A DNA stretch of 64,000 nt, from the NCBI GenBank assembly GCA_030620095.1, contig JAUTXW010002490.1, positions 77,001 through 141,000 of the forward strand, written 5' to 3'. The notes beneath the pieces were generated by a model. That model saw nothing but the letters and a program-made list of their open reading frames with translations. It did no database searches and was not told the origin of the DNA. This DNA comes from Kuschelorhynchus macadamiae (taxonomy: Eukaryota; Arthropoda; Insecta; Coleoptera; Curculionidae). Below are positions 52,219-62,960 of this stretch, in pieces. Both the position numbers and the translations under genes were made by a program. Each line of letters starts with the position of its first letter. Within the stretch, counting starts at the first letter, position 1.

Positions 52219-53524
52219 AAAACAGGAAATTATTGAATTGAAATATGAAAATCTAACGGCCGGTCCAGAATCCATTCCAAAAACCAAGAGCAAAAAAAAA
52301 GTTGAAGTTTTTGGGAAAAAGGCAAAGATGCCTCCGTCTAGGGTAAAGAAAAAGCAAATTAGGAGAAGGAAAAAGAAAGAGCATTGGAGTTCTGACGAGG
52401 AAGACTGGGCGGAAAACAAGATGGTCATCGAGACTAAAGAAGTTATTAGGAAGATTAGAAAATGTAAAGAGAATACCGAAGAAAAGTCCGTACTTGAGAA
52501 ATTATCAAGCACATTAGGCGAAGTTGATTTAGCAGAGTCAGGATTTAGGGAAGGAAGCGACTGGTCTGACGAAGATCCCGACTGGCTTATTAGTAAAGAA
52601 GATGCTGATGAAGAAAATACGCACGTTTTGAGAAAGAAATTGAAAGAAGAAAGTGCTAACCAAGCAGGCAGGAAAAAACAAGACAAATCTGGTTTGTGTC
52701 CTCAGTGCGGTAAGGTAGTGGGCGATCTTAGAAGTCATCATAAAAGTCATACAAACGTGTTCTCTTGCGACCGTTGTTTCATCAATTTCAAAAATGAGAA
52801 GCTCCTAAACGAGCACATGGAAGTGCACGAATCTGACAATCCGCATAAATGCGACATGTGTAATCTTATTTTCAAAAACGTTACCAAGCTTGCTCTTCAC
52901 AGATTTGTTCATACTGGTAGTTATGATTGTCCTATTTGTGGATTTATGGCTACGAGTAAGTTTAGGAACTCAATAATTGCTCACATCAAAAGGCATGAAG
53001 ACAATTATTCTGTGAGGTGCGATATCTGCAACAAGGGCTTTTTGTGTAAGAAAAAGTTGGAAGAACATATAGAATGGCACGAAAACGTCCCGAAATACGA
53101 ATGCGAAATTTGCCATAAAAAGTTTCCCGTGAAATCTTATTTAACACTACATAATAAATTCAACCACAAAAAAGAACTTTACGGAACAGAAGAAATCTTC
53201 CAATGTGAGATTTGCGGTAGGAAATTTACATTCGAAAAAAGCTTTAAACGCCACTTAAGCTGCATTCACAAAATCGGGAAAGACTTTACTGTCAAGTGTC
53301 CCGTTTGTGATAAAATCATCGCGAATAATCACAATTTGAAAAAACACATGAAGGTGCACACAGGTGAAAAAAATTACAGTTGCGATGTTTGTGGAAAGAC
53401 TTTTTCGCAGAAACAGTATGTCACAAGGCATCAAAGGGTGCACCAAAGTGAGAGAGAGGGCAGGAGAAAGCCATTGGCAAACAACGTACCCATACATTAC
53501 GACAAAATTGAACCTTTGGTATAG
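52219..53524 (+). CDS. C2H2 zinc-finger protein, block C (single exon)
   Basis: The frame is open from 52103, but a strong acceptor (ttgtattttag) at 52217-52218 and junk before it put the true start of coding at 52219, with one base completing a split codon as in blocks A and B. 434 codons. The first 170 residues are charged: KKKQIRRRKKKEHW (likely nuclear localisation), then two similar acidic motifs, HWSSDEEDW and DWSDEDPDW, about 65 residues apart. Nine fingers follow: short CPQCGKVVGDLRSHH, then CDRCFINF, CDMCNLIF, CPICGFMA (long), CDICNKGF, CEICHKKF, CEICGRKF, CPVCDKII and CDVCGKTF, all with Cys2His2 complete. The linkers NHKKELYGTEEIFQCE and HTGEKNYSC are as in block A. AATAAA at 53534. 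It is the best preserved of the three, and a nuclear DNA-binding role is likely. Confidence 0.95.
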
Positions 53525-53533
53525 CTAAAAATT

Positions 53534-53539
53534 AATAAA
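53534..53539 (+). promoter_or_regulatory. Poly(A) signal, block C
   Basis: AATAAA ten bases after the stop codon, so the 3' UTR would be very short if this one is used. Confidence 0.55.
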
Positions 53540-54048
53540 TAGAAAATAAGTTATTTATCAAAGGTTTCTGAAAAACTTTACGTGTGCAATTTTTTTTATT
53601 AAGTGATAATTAGAGAAAATGCGGATGAGAGAATAACATTGTACTGTGTTTCTTTAAGTAATTGCAAATATACACTCCAGCATTATTTCCGGTAAAAAAT
53701 GTTTGGCTTAGTAGACAGGCAGCTCATGTAAAAATTTCTTTCTTATCAGATAATTTTATGAAAAAATGAAAAAAAAATGAATGAATGAGTGCTGAAAGGA
53801 AGTAAGAAGGCAAAATATGAGCATCGCATTGTGTCAGTTCTAGAAACGCTATAGCTATTTACCTAACTAGTGCGGAAAATAAAACTTTTCCGCACGCGAC
53901 TGCCGTTAACTACTTTTAGTAGTTATTTTAAATAATTTATTTCAGTATAAAGGTCAAAGTGAAAATATAATTTGACACTCGAACTTATATAATTTTTATT
54001 TGTTATTAACAATATTGGTTGGTACAATTTTCATGATTTTTTTCTGAA
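53540..54048. other. 3' flank of block C, nothing recognised
   Basis: No gene or repeat seen. Confidence 0.4.
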
Positions 54049-54264
54049 ATGATCGTCTGTTTATCGAGACCTTTCAACACTATTTTTTGTATTGTTTTAA
54101 CGCTTATTTTTTCTATCAAACCAATATGTTTTTCTTCAATAACATTTCTGGACGATGTGGTAAATGCGCATGCCCGATATTCTTATAATTCCACTGAAAA
54201 CTCATCGCGCCATCTAACCGAAAAGGCAGAACAATGTCTTCCTGGCCAGCTAGTTGGGTTTTAA
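54049..54264 (+). CDS. Possible small secreted protein or first exon
   Basis: 71 codons from ATG. Residues about 8-30 (PFNTIFCIVLTLIFSIKPIC) form a hydrophobic stretch suited to a signal peptide. The rest is polar (HARYSYNSTENSSRHLTEKA) with one late Cys (EQCLPGQLVGF) before TAA. Base composition is less AT-biased and codons more varied than in the surrounding non-coding DNA, which is the main reason to list it. No known family is recognised; the CLPG ending could be the start of a cysteine-rich domain continued in a later exon, but no good 5' splice site (only ttggg|gtttta-like) was found. It may well be chance. Confidence 0.25.
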   Translation: MIVCLSRPFNTIFCIVLTLIFSIKPICFSSITFLDDVVNAHARYSYNSTENSSRHLTEKAEQCLPGQLVGF

Positions 54265-56082
54265 ACAGTATGAAAATATTTTTTACCATTTAACAATTAT
54301 TTAAGCCTTGTGTATGCTCAATTTGAGGTGGTCTGAAGGGCAGTTGTTACTGTTTGCTGCGATTTGGTTTTGTAGTAAAACAATGCCCAGTGTAGAGCTT
54401 GGGATTCGATAGTTGCAGGTATCCAGCTACGTCCGTGGGCCTTTTGCCTATTTTGTAAATTCCAACGCATTGGATAGATCATCTTCCGTTTTTGTAATTT
54501 TAAAAAATCTTCTATTAGGCGTACTTTTATTATGCATCACGAATTCTTAGTCTTTAACGTCATCTAGGGTCAAATAAGTTAATTCTTCACAGCGGCAGGC
54601 GCTAGTTTTCCTACAAACGTGCGGAAAGTAGACTAGTCATTAGGGGCGGACTCAGTTACACCTTTCTGAAACACATGGTATGTGTAAGTACCTACCATAG
54701 AAGCAAGATAATTTTACTCTCGACCGGTTACGTATAGTACGAGCTAAAAACCAGTAGAATCTTGATGTTGTGGCAAACTATCAAACAATGTCTTCTACCT
54801 TCCATGTGACGAAATTTTGTTTAGGTAATTTTTTAATTAAGCAATTACATGCAGACTATTAAGATTATAATGCATGTTTCATAATCTGTTTTCAAGCAAA
54901 TAAAATAGTAAATTGTTAAATATATTATGTTTTTTACATGGAATACCCTGTATTTCTTTTTTTAATGTGAAGCTAGCTATAAATACATTTATTTTTACTC
55001 AACTAATCCGATAATTACTGAATTGCTATTTTAAATAAAAAAAAAACCTTAAGGATTCTTTTAAAAACAACCAGTTTTATGAAACGGATTATCAATTTTT
55101 TTTAAGAATCTTGCAATAAAATATCTCTAGTCTCGTTTCGCAGCAAACTTAGAATCTTCCGAAAATAGTCGCAGCTGTCTGGTTCGTCCTACTACTATTT
55201 GAAACCATAGAGGCTCTTTTTTATTGTATTAAACTTTTATGCAACTTCTCTGTTGCCTGTACTCTCCAAGTGTCCTTTAACTTAACACATTTTAATACAA
55301 AACTATTTCCTTCGAAGAGATTTTTACCCTCATGACAATTTTAATTCAACTTCGATCATCAGAATAGAAAATGATCTGTTTCTTATGGCTAGTTTCTGTT
55401 TAAATGTCATCACATCCTAATAATGGCGTTTTAGATGCCTCTGTAAATATATTTCAATCAGTGCCAGTGTACGTAATAAATGACATCTTTTTTTATGTTT
55501 AACAGTAATACTACTTAGATCTGAAAATGCAGATAATGCAATTTTTGTAAATATTTAATTAAGACTTATTAAATCCAGTATTAATTCGAAGTTTGTACTT
55601 ATTTCGTACTATAAAATACTTTATGACAAATTAAGCATCATCAGTTCAATCAGGATGGGCAACAACGAAAGGAGGTCGGCTATTTCTCAGAAATCGGTCA
55701 TCGCAGAACTATAGGAAAAAATTAGTAAAAGTGGCAAAGAGAAAATGCTGGAAATTAGTTTCTAGTACTGACCAGTAGGGGGTAACGTTTTATGTATAAT
55801 TTATCCACTCAAGCTAAGATACAAAAATATCACCAATATAATCTACAAACGATTATTAACGCTTATTACTCTGGTTCTTCGAATAAAGTGGTGGGGGCAG
55901 TTCGTTTTCTAAAATTTCGGTTTCCACTAATGAAGTTTGGTATATTTGGTCTTGTTGACAAGATCGTTTGTTGCTTTATGATTTGCTGATGCGTTATCTC
56001 TTTCTGGGTTAGCTGTTTGGAAAAGCGACAAAGGACATGGCACAAATTAAACGTAATTTGGGTTCCATGAAATTTCCTTCCG
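54265..56082. other. Non-coding; mariner-type end near 54945
   Basis: taccctgtatttc at about 54943 is a mariner-type terminus without a visible partner. No gene recognised. Confidence 0.4.
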
Positions 56083-56281
56083 GAAACTACAGAGTGAGTT
56101 AAAAGCCGAGGTCCAAAAGTTGCATATTTTGAATTTACCATTTACCAATTTTTGTATGTACATAATTCGAACCTCGAAAACTGTTTGTAAACCTATGTTA
56201 GTATGTTGTGATCACCGTTATAATGAGATATTTTCGCCGTTACATCATACTTGGCATGTTGTTTTGTAAACCTATTTGAAT
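56083..56281 (-). repeat. 166-bp repeat, inverted copies left of Penelope pair
   Basis: The minus strand reads aacataggtttacaaacag, then aaaaattggtaaat, then an aacttttgg-type stretch with taactcac, the same order as the tandem units at 58550-58905. A second partial unit (aaataggtttacaaaac, inverted) lies at 56264-56281 and runs directly into the truncated endonuclease. Confidence 0.75.
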
Positions 56282-56685
56282 ATAAAATATCGTAGGACCT
56301 AATGCAAAAACTTTGGTTTCTTTTACATTTATGAGACGTCCAGTAGAATGTTGGTGTTCAAATACAGCAGATTGTACAATTTGTTTCTTTCTGATACATC
56401 GTTTATGGTCCTTAAGCCTAGTCGATATGGATCGTCCAGTTTCTTCAATATAGACATCACCACAGGAGCAAGGAATTGCATATACTCCTTCCGTTTGGAA
56501 AGGAATAATGTCCTTTGGCGATCGCAAACATTGTCCAATTTTCTTGTGTGTGTTGAAAATTGTACGTATTATCCAAATCACGTGGTGTAGTTTTTATCCT
56601 TTCTCCTACTAATGCCATCCTGGCTAGTTTATAAATGTTCCTTGCACTTTTTTGATGTTATGTGGTGTTTCATCTGTAGAGATTT
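56282..56685 (-). pseudogene. Penelope-like element, endonuclease part, minus strand
   Basis: Minus strand: TDETPHNIKKVQGTF, stops, then RTIFNTHKKIGQCLRSPKDI, GVYAIPCSCGDVYIEETGRS, ISTRLKDHKRCI, RKKQIVQSAVFEHQHSTG and NVKETKVFAL. This is the GIY-YIG endonuclease of Penelope-like elements: GVYAIPC is the GIY-type strand, DVYIEET the YIG-type strand, and the R..DHKR helix carries the catalytic Arg. Here that helix is intact, unlike in the + strand copy. The chain is cut after KETKV and joins the 166-bp repeat. It lies head-to-head with the + strand copy. Confidence 0.85.
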
Positions 56686-56708
56686 AGGTACTACGTCTTC
56701 ATCCCGGC

Positions 56709-57824
56709 AGCATTGACAATTCACTTTTAGATCTAATTGAAGCATGTCTTACATCAAAGTATTTTGTCTTTTAAGGAACTTTCTATGAGCAAACTTCAGG
56801 AGCAGCCATGGAATCTCCACTGTCACCAGTGGTAGCCAATATTGTCATAGAAGCTTTTGAGGAGAAAGCCTTGGGGTCGTCTCCATTAAAACCAAAATCA
56901 TGGTTCAGATATGTAGACGACACTTTTGTAATATGGCCACATAGTCCAGAAAACCTCCATGGGTTTCTCGATCATCTGAATCAACAATATGCTAATATAA
57001 AATTTATAATGGAAATTGAATCAGAAGGCACGATTTCCTTTCTAGATGTTCTTGTACAAAAGAAAGGGGATAGTCTCTTGGGACACTCTGTATATAAAAA
57101 ACCAACGCATACGAACAGGTATTTAAATGCGAATTCCCATCATCATCCAACACAAAAGCAGTTAGTTATTAATTTATTGGTTTACAGAGTTCTCGCGATT
57201 TGTGGCCAAAATTCTTTACAATCGGAAACACAGAAACTGACTCAAACTTTAAGAGGGAATGGATATTGCACTGAGGATATTAGACGATTAATTAGAAAAC
57301 ATAATAATTCTATTCCACGAAATGATACTAATAAGGAATTACCGATAGGAAGTGTAGTTGTTCCATTTATACATGGAACCACAGACAAGATTGCAAGGTT
57401 ACTTCGCCGGTCCAACAGACGTACAATCCTCAACACATACAAGAAAATTGGACAATGTTTGCGATCGCCAAAGGACATTATTCCTTTCCAAACGAAAGGA
57501 GTATATGCAATTCCTTATTCCTGTAGTAATTTCTATATTGTAGAAACTGGACGATCCAGAAAGAAACAAATTGTACAATCTGCTGTATCTGAACACCAAC
57601 ATTCTACTGGACATGACATTAATGTAAAAGAAACCAAAGTTCTTGAAATGTATAAGCATCCTAACAATTTCCAGTCTTCATTATACGTGGAAACCGATCG
57701 TTACACCGAGTCACGCTCCGGTAAACACAGGTCGACTATAAATAATCGGCCTGGGTCTCTCCGAGCTCATTCAGTGTTCCGATCTCGTGAAGTAAAGATC
57801 CCTGAAGATGCCTCGTGCAATTGA
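56709..57824 (+). pseudogene. Penelope-like element, reverse transcriptase plus GIY-YIG endonuclease
   Basis: From 56709: GSIDNSLLDLIEACLTSKYF, then VF, a TAA stop (56772-56774), then GTFYEQTSGAAMESPLSPVV. After the stop the frame is open for 338 codons from the ATG at 56808. The RT palm carries FRYVDDTFVIWPH with catalytic YVDD, then ISFLDVLV and VYKKPTHTNRYLNANSHHHP. The endonuclease begins at GVYAIPYSCSNFYIVETGRS. Compared with the minus-strand copy, 12 residues (ISTRLKDHKRCI) are missing right after ETGRS, an in-frame 36-bp deletion that removes the catalytic Arg helix. It ends FRSREVKIPEDASCN. The RT N-terminal part upstream of 56709 is missing. A dead but fairly recent copy of an endonuclease-bearing Penelope element. 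Confidence 0.9.
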
Positions 57825-58549
57825 AGGCGGAACGTCGGAGAGTGATTCCGTTTTGACACGGTCTAATCCCAAGAATTATGATTTCTTAAAATAAGTTATT
57901 GGTTGTACAAGTTGCGGAAAAATTAAAAAATTATACATTTTTCAGCATTTTTTTTTTGGGTTATTGATACTACTTTTAAAAATACAGATAAAATACTTTG
58001 GATTTTATAATTTCATATCGATCCGATATAACTAGCGGAAAACTGTGCAATCTAAAAACAAATCCCAACATTTTTGTCTTTAGGTAGACCAGATGGGTTA
58101 AGCCGTCTGAGCCCAAAGAAATAAAAAGATCTTGTCACTAAATTATTGATTAATCTTATATAATTTAATAAAAACATTTCTAATTGTAACTGTAAAATAT
58201 CTAATAAAAAATTAAAATACTTTTTGCCTCAAATAAATTTACTCTAGTAACGTTAACTTCTAAAGTATTTAGCATTCGATTTAAGACTTACTAGTAGTTT
58301 AAGAGATATTTTGCCACGTATATGGTAAAAAAGTTTCTTTAAAATAAAAGAAAAGAGGTTTCCCGGAATCGAAAATATGTTTTGTTGCTTATTATTTTAA
58401 TAGTGTAGTAGCAGATTGAGTTTAAACTTATTGCCAAATATTTTTATCAAAGTAAAAAATACACTGATTTTGCTTTCCTCTGTATAAATCTTTAAGGTAC
58501 CTCAGAATAACAATTTATGTCTTGCAATTAAACACTTAATATTTAAATA
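57825..58549. other. Penelope 3' flank, nothing further recognised
   Basis: The first 60 bp (aaggcggaacgtcggagag) probably belong to the element's 3' UTR. The remainder is AT-rich without motifs. Confidence 0.45.
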
Positions 58550-58905
58550 GGTTTACAAAACAATTTGCGAGACGCAAAATACGTCTACGCTATAATTGGT
58601 GGGTATATAGAGAATGTACAACTTTTGGTCCTCGATTTCTGACTTACCCTGTTTGCGAGGTATGATGCAAAGTCCAAAAAATTTCCTTGTAGGGACGATA
58701 ATAATGTACTAACATAGGTTTACAAACAACTTGCGAGGCTCAAAATAGATCTATGCAAAAATTGGTAAATTCAAAATATATAAAATTTCGGCACTCGATT
58801 TCTAACTCACCGTGTTGTTTACAAGGAATAAGGCAACGGCAAAAAAGTTTCTTTATAGGGACGATAACAACGTACCAACATAGATTTACAAACAGCTTAC
58901 ACGGT
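58550..58905 (+). repeat. Tandem repeat, unit 166-167 bp, about 2.2 copies
   Basis: Units start at 58550, 58717 and 58883 with (a)ggtttacaaa.aa, followed by cgag..gcaaaat, aaattggt, ctcgatttctaact-type stretches and agggacgataa.aa. Inverted relatives lie at 56083-56281, so the array brackets the Penelope pair. Confidence 0.85.
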
Positions 58906-60260
58906 CGAAACTAAAATGTTATTTTTTTTAACTCTTTACAGTATTAATAACAATAAATCAAAAACACAAACAGAAAGCGAAAAACTATTTAGCTCTTACC
59001 TTATCTTGGTAAACCTCAACTTAAGGTTTCGAAATAATCAAACATAAGTAGGCTGTGAAACAAAAATATAACATTCAGTTTTTTTTGTTCAAAGCTGTGC
59101 GATAACTGGTTTCTTGGATATAGCTAGCCTCTTTTATTGGTTTCCAACCCTGTACAGGGTGTGTGGTTTGTTTTAAACGATACCTAGAGACTTTATTATA
59201 TGATAAGGCATTCTAGTATTCTTATATATGTAATCATGAGGCGAATAATCCAAAAAAATTTTAATATCGGGACTGATTATATCTGAACAATACTTACTTT
59301 TTTGATTCAACAGTAATAACTAAAGCATCCATTTATCGCAAGGAATATTTGTATACGTCGCTGACCTAACCTAAGTACTTACTTACCTGCATGCTGTATA
59401 ATAATTATTTTAAGAATCCACTTTAGAGGATAAAAGTTCCATAATTTATGAAGAGTACTAGATGTCAAATATGTTTGCCAAGGTAACAGGTGATCCCTAA
59501 TTTGTAATTCCCCAAATTCTAAATTATTTTAATTTTGATTTTTTGTAATGCTTATTAATCACAATTTTCCAGAATGTCTTCTGTATTACTCCTTTGACTG
59601 CATTTGTGTCTTTCTTAAAATGGTAAATTATTATATTTTTTTTGCAAGATTTACAAGGTAAGCTTGTATTGTTCAGATTAATTTAATATTTTTTTTAAAT
59701 TAAAATTAAATTTGTATAGTTTTTATGAAATTGTATCTTGTATGTCAGTTTGTGTATTGTTTGTGTCCGAACGTATTAGGTGTTTTTTTTAAGTGTTTTG
59801 TATTAAAACATTTTTCATTTTGTATGTTTTACATGTGATCTCTGACGTTTGTCACCGTTTTTTACATCATGTTTAGAATATAAGTATATTAAGTTTAGAG
59901 ACTGAAAAATGATATTCTGTAAAAATTAAATCAGAAATAGAATATACATTTATAAAGTAAAAGTTATTTGTTGCCTTATTTATTTAGAATTTCAATTCAA
60001 TTAAGAAATGCCAATATCTCTTTTAGGTTGTTTAGAGTTAAGTTCATGTATGGCGTAGGCCGGTGTGATGGTTGTAGATTCTTATTTTTCTTTATGTTTA
60101 TCCTACATATGCCAAATGTTATATATTAAATTCCATAAATACAATATATTTTATAAATTTATTTATATTGAAAACTTAAAGGAATCCGAAAATACGAAAA
60201 GATCTGTTATGGGATTCGTTTATCTCATATAAAAATAATTTGGTCCCCAAAGAGGGGGCG
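58906..60260. other. Non-coding; mariner-type end near 59152
   Basis: tacagggtgtgtggtttg at 59152 resembles a mariner terminus. No gene recognised. Confidence 0.4.
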
Positions 60261-60311
60261 CTAACCTAACCTAACTTAATCTAATCTAACCTAACCTAAC
60301 CTAACTTAATT
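60261..60311. repeat. Interstitial telomere-like (CCTAA)n block
   Basis: About 50 bp made of ctaac/ctaat units: taacctaacctaacttaat, then ctaatctaacctaacctaac. The complement is TTAGG, the usual insect telomere unit, with some decayed units. A very short related string (gacctaacctaag) is near 59363. Confidence 0.7.
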
Positions 60312-60479
60312 TTTCAAATTAGAACACACTTCTTGTGTCACCTTTTTAGAAAGTGTAATTTGCCATTAATATTTTTTTTGACATCTGTCAAATCACGAGG
60401 AAGAAATTTAATAAGAACTAATTTTTAACTATTTAATGAACAATTACCTTAAAAAAACATTAAAACTGTAATGTCATCT

Positions 60480-60617
60480 TTTGAGCGTAACACTTGTTGA
60501 AAATGTGCCCCGTTAACCTGGTGGAACATAGCCAATCGATGGTAGAGCTCTTTCCTTACTCTTCCCAAAACTTCTGCGTGATTAAACGTAAAGTTTGGCA
60601 CATGAATCTGAGTCTAT
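60480..60617 (-). pseudogene. Mariner/Tc1 transposase C-terminus scrap
   Basis: Minus strand: NFTFNHAEVLGRVRKELYHR, LAMFHQVNGAHFQQVL, then RSKDD. The pattern RVR.....RL......NG.HF..(V/L)L is the closing helix and tail of many mariner-superfamily transposases. No other part of the protein is recognisable around it; a remnant only. Confidence 0.5.
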
Positions 60618-61677
60618 GAAATGAATGTGAGTAAATATGGAAACGGTGCATTCATGATTCGCGTTTGGCTACAACACTGTATATCCAGGGAAACCGCCTG
60701 CTTTTGACATGGTTTTAAATCGAAAATAAAAATAAATATAAGTTTTATAAAGTTTGAATGACTATACTTTAATAGTAGTGTCATAAAAACGTGCTTTAAA
60801 AGGACCCAACTTTGCTATTTATCTGTTGACTTGGGAGGGCCAGGGCTGCCAGCCTGCATCAGCCTGCTCGATGAAGCTTGGTTCGATGGTCTATAAACCT
60901 ACGTTCCACAACTTCCACAACACAAAACCGCATCAATCTTGCCGCATATGAGCTACAACGACGACGCGAACGAGTGAAGCGGCAAATTTGTGAAATTTCC
61001 TGATGCACTATCTATTCGGAATATAATGGGTATTGTCTCCCTATAGCAAGCATACACTAGACTGTATTTTCTTTTACATAGGATGTTTAAAATTTGGGGG
61101 AGGTGATTTTAGGAAATAGGCTGGTTAGATTACGCATTTAGTGTCAAAACATGACAAAAATGACAACAGTAGCTGTTTAAACGTAAGTATTGTATTTCTA
61201 AGATATATATTTACAGGTAGATATTAACTAAAACGTACAATTTGTGAAAATGACAAAAGAAAAAAATTAAAAACAAAAATACTACCAAACGCGTACTCTC
61301 AGTCATATGTCAAGCAAAGAGTCCGTTTTATGTTGTCTAAGGCTACGCACGATTGTTAAATCAAATACTAATCAGTTTCGACAAATTTCACAAAAAAAAT
61401 CCCAATCCTGACTATACGATATGGTACAATTGGCTGCACATATAACACTGAATACAATCAGAATCTGGTGGCTATTTGTACAATACTTTGCCTGTTGGCC
61501 ACCGGACTTTTGATCGATTTCTTGGTCTTCTTGGTTTTGTCTGCCGTCTTTGAAAGATTTTTTTTTGACTAGTGTTCTTTTGGATGGCCATATTTTGTTT
61601 TAGTTCTATTTTATACAGATAATTTGTATCGACTTTTTTCCTTTTCTTTTTTTAATTGATGCCTTCTGGCGTTATTG
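60618..61677. other. Non-coding, nothing firm
   Basis: A somewhat more GC-rich patch at 60830-61000 (agcctgcatcagcctgctcg) has no recognised motif. Confidence 0.4.
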
Positions 61678-62960
61678 TTACATCTGATGATGGTAAATTG
61701 GGTGCATTCCCATTTTTTTATAAAAAGTAGAAGGCTCTATTTGGTGGTCATACATTTTATTATAAACTGATTTATCCCGGCAGGAATATCGTGTTGCAGG
61801 GCCAGGAAAATGTACTTTATTAGGCAAGTTCTTGATGATATTTTCGTTTTCTTCATGCATCTCATAAAAAGGGGATGTGTGAGTGAAAGAACGCAACTAG
61901 TTTTGCAGATCCGATATCAGAAAGTTATTCTCTTAGTCAGAATTTAATTCATTCTATGACAGTCGCCTTTCTGTCACTGAATCAGGTGCAAAATCTTTTT
62001 TATTGAAAACGTCGGGGTTATACGGCTCTATGCCACAAGATTTAAAAACATTCACTGCTTTGTTGGTGGAGGCTACTTTTGAAAAGGCAGTATCAAATAA
62101 CTGACTAATTTAGTATTGGGTAATTGCTTGGCTTGCAGGAAATCTTCTAGCGACAAGCTGCAACCGATGGCTACTGTGCGGTGGTAGACTAAGTAGATAG
62201 ATTCCGCAAGTACGATATTTGTTTATGTTAACTAATAAAATATGGCTTGTATAATTATGCAATAATAACAAAATTGGGTCACTGAGACTACCTTTTTCAT
62301 GCTTTTGAAAATGCTTAATATACTACAGGAATGATTCGGTATTTATCAATCCCGAATCTGAAACTTGTAGGATTGAGCCTACTTCTAGGATTGATTAGCT
62401 CTTTCTTTCTTCTTTTAATAGGAATATCAAAGATGGGGAGCATATTTTACGCTAGCACTAATAGCACATACCGCTGTTGGTAATTGACCTCTTTCCAACA
62501 CAATTTTTCCTACAGCTTTTTTTCCAACTGATGCAATAACTTTCGGCATTCTATTGGGTACTGTGAGCATAATAGTCTCATTCATATTATAGATGCTATG
62601 GGGCTGGATGTTTTTCTTTTCAGTAATATTTTTTAAATTTTCCTTGAAATTTAACCTTGTATTTTCAGCCAAACGTACATTTAATCTGTAGCTTTTGAAA
62701 AATGAAGATGCCCTATCTTTTCCTTTTTCCGTTAAATCTATGGCTTAAAGATTTCTTTCGGCGAATTCGAAAACCAGTTCACGAAACGATTTGATGGTCA
62801 ACACATAAAAGGTTTTGTGTAGCTCAGTACAAAAAGTATAGTATAGTACTCGCCTTTCGAGGCATTGCTTCCTTAACTTCCATTGATTTAGCAATAGACC
62901 TTTTACTTTCACCTTGCTTTAATCATTTTCTGCTGTCTTCAAGTATTTCTGCAGTAAACA
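61678..62960 (-). pseudogene. Pogo/Tigger-like (CENP-B-type) transposase, broken
   Basis: On the minus strand, from N to C: KLMFTAEILEDSRK..KQGES and KRSIAKSMEVKEAMPRKAST (Psq-type helix-turn-helix), SSFFKSYRLNVRLAENTRLN, FKENLKNITEKKNIQPHSIY, then NMNETIMLTVPNRMPKVIAS and VGKIVLERGQLPTAVCAISA. The family motif IYNMDETG reads IYNMNETIM, so the first catalytic Asp has become Asn. The C-terminal part at about 61960-62100 reads DTAFSKVASTNKAVNVFKSC then GIEPYNPDVFNKKDF, the GI.P.N...F motif of pogo-type transposases. Stops separate the parts. Dead DNA transposon. Confidence 0.75.

Noticed and set aside
52123..52686. 187-codon minus-strand frame over block C
   Set aside because: Antisense shadow of the charged N-terminal part of block C (Lys/Glu codons read as Phe/Leu/Ser); no family motif.
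56348..56590. Plus-strand frame over the minus-strand Penelope endonuclease
   Set aside because: Shadow of the GIY-YIG coding strand; likewise 57242-57478 and 57399-57659 on the other copy.
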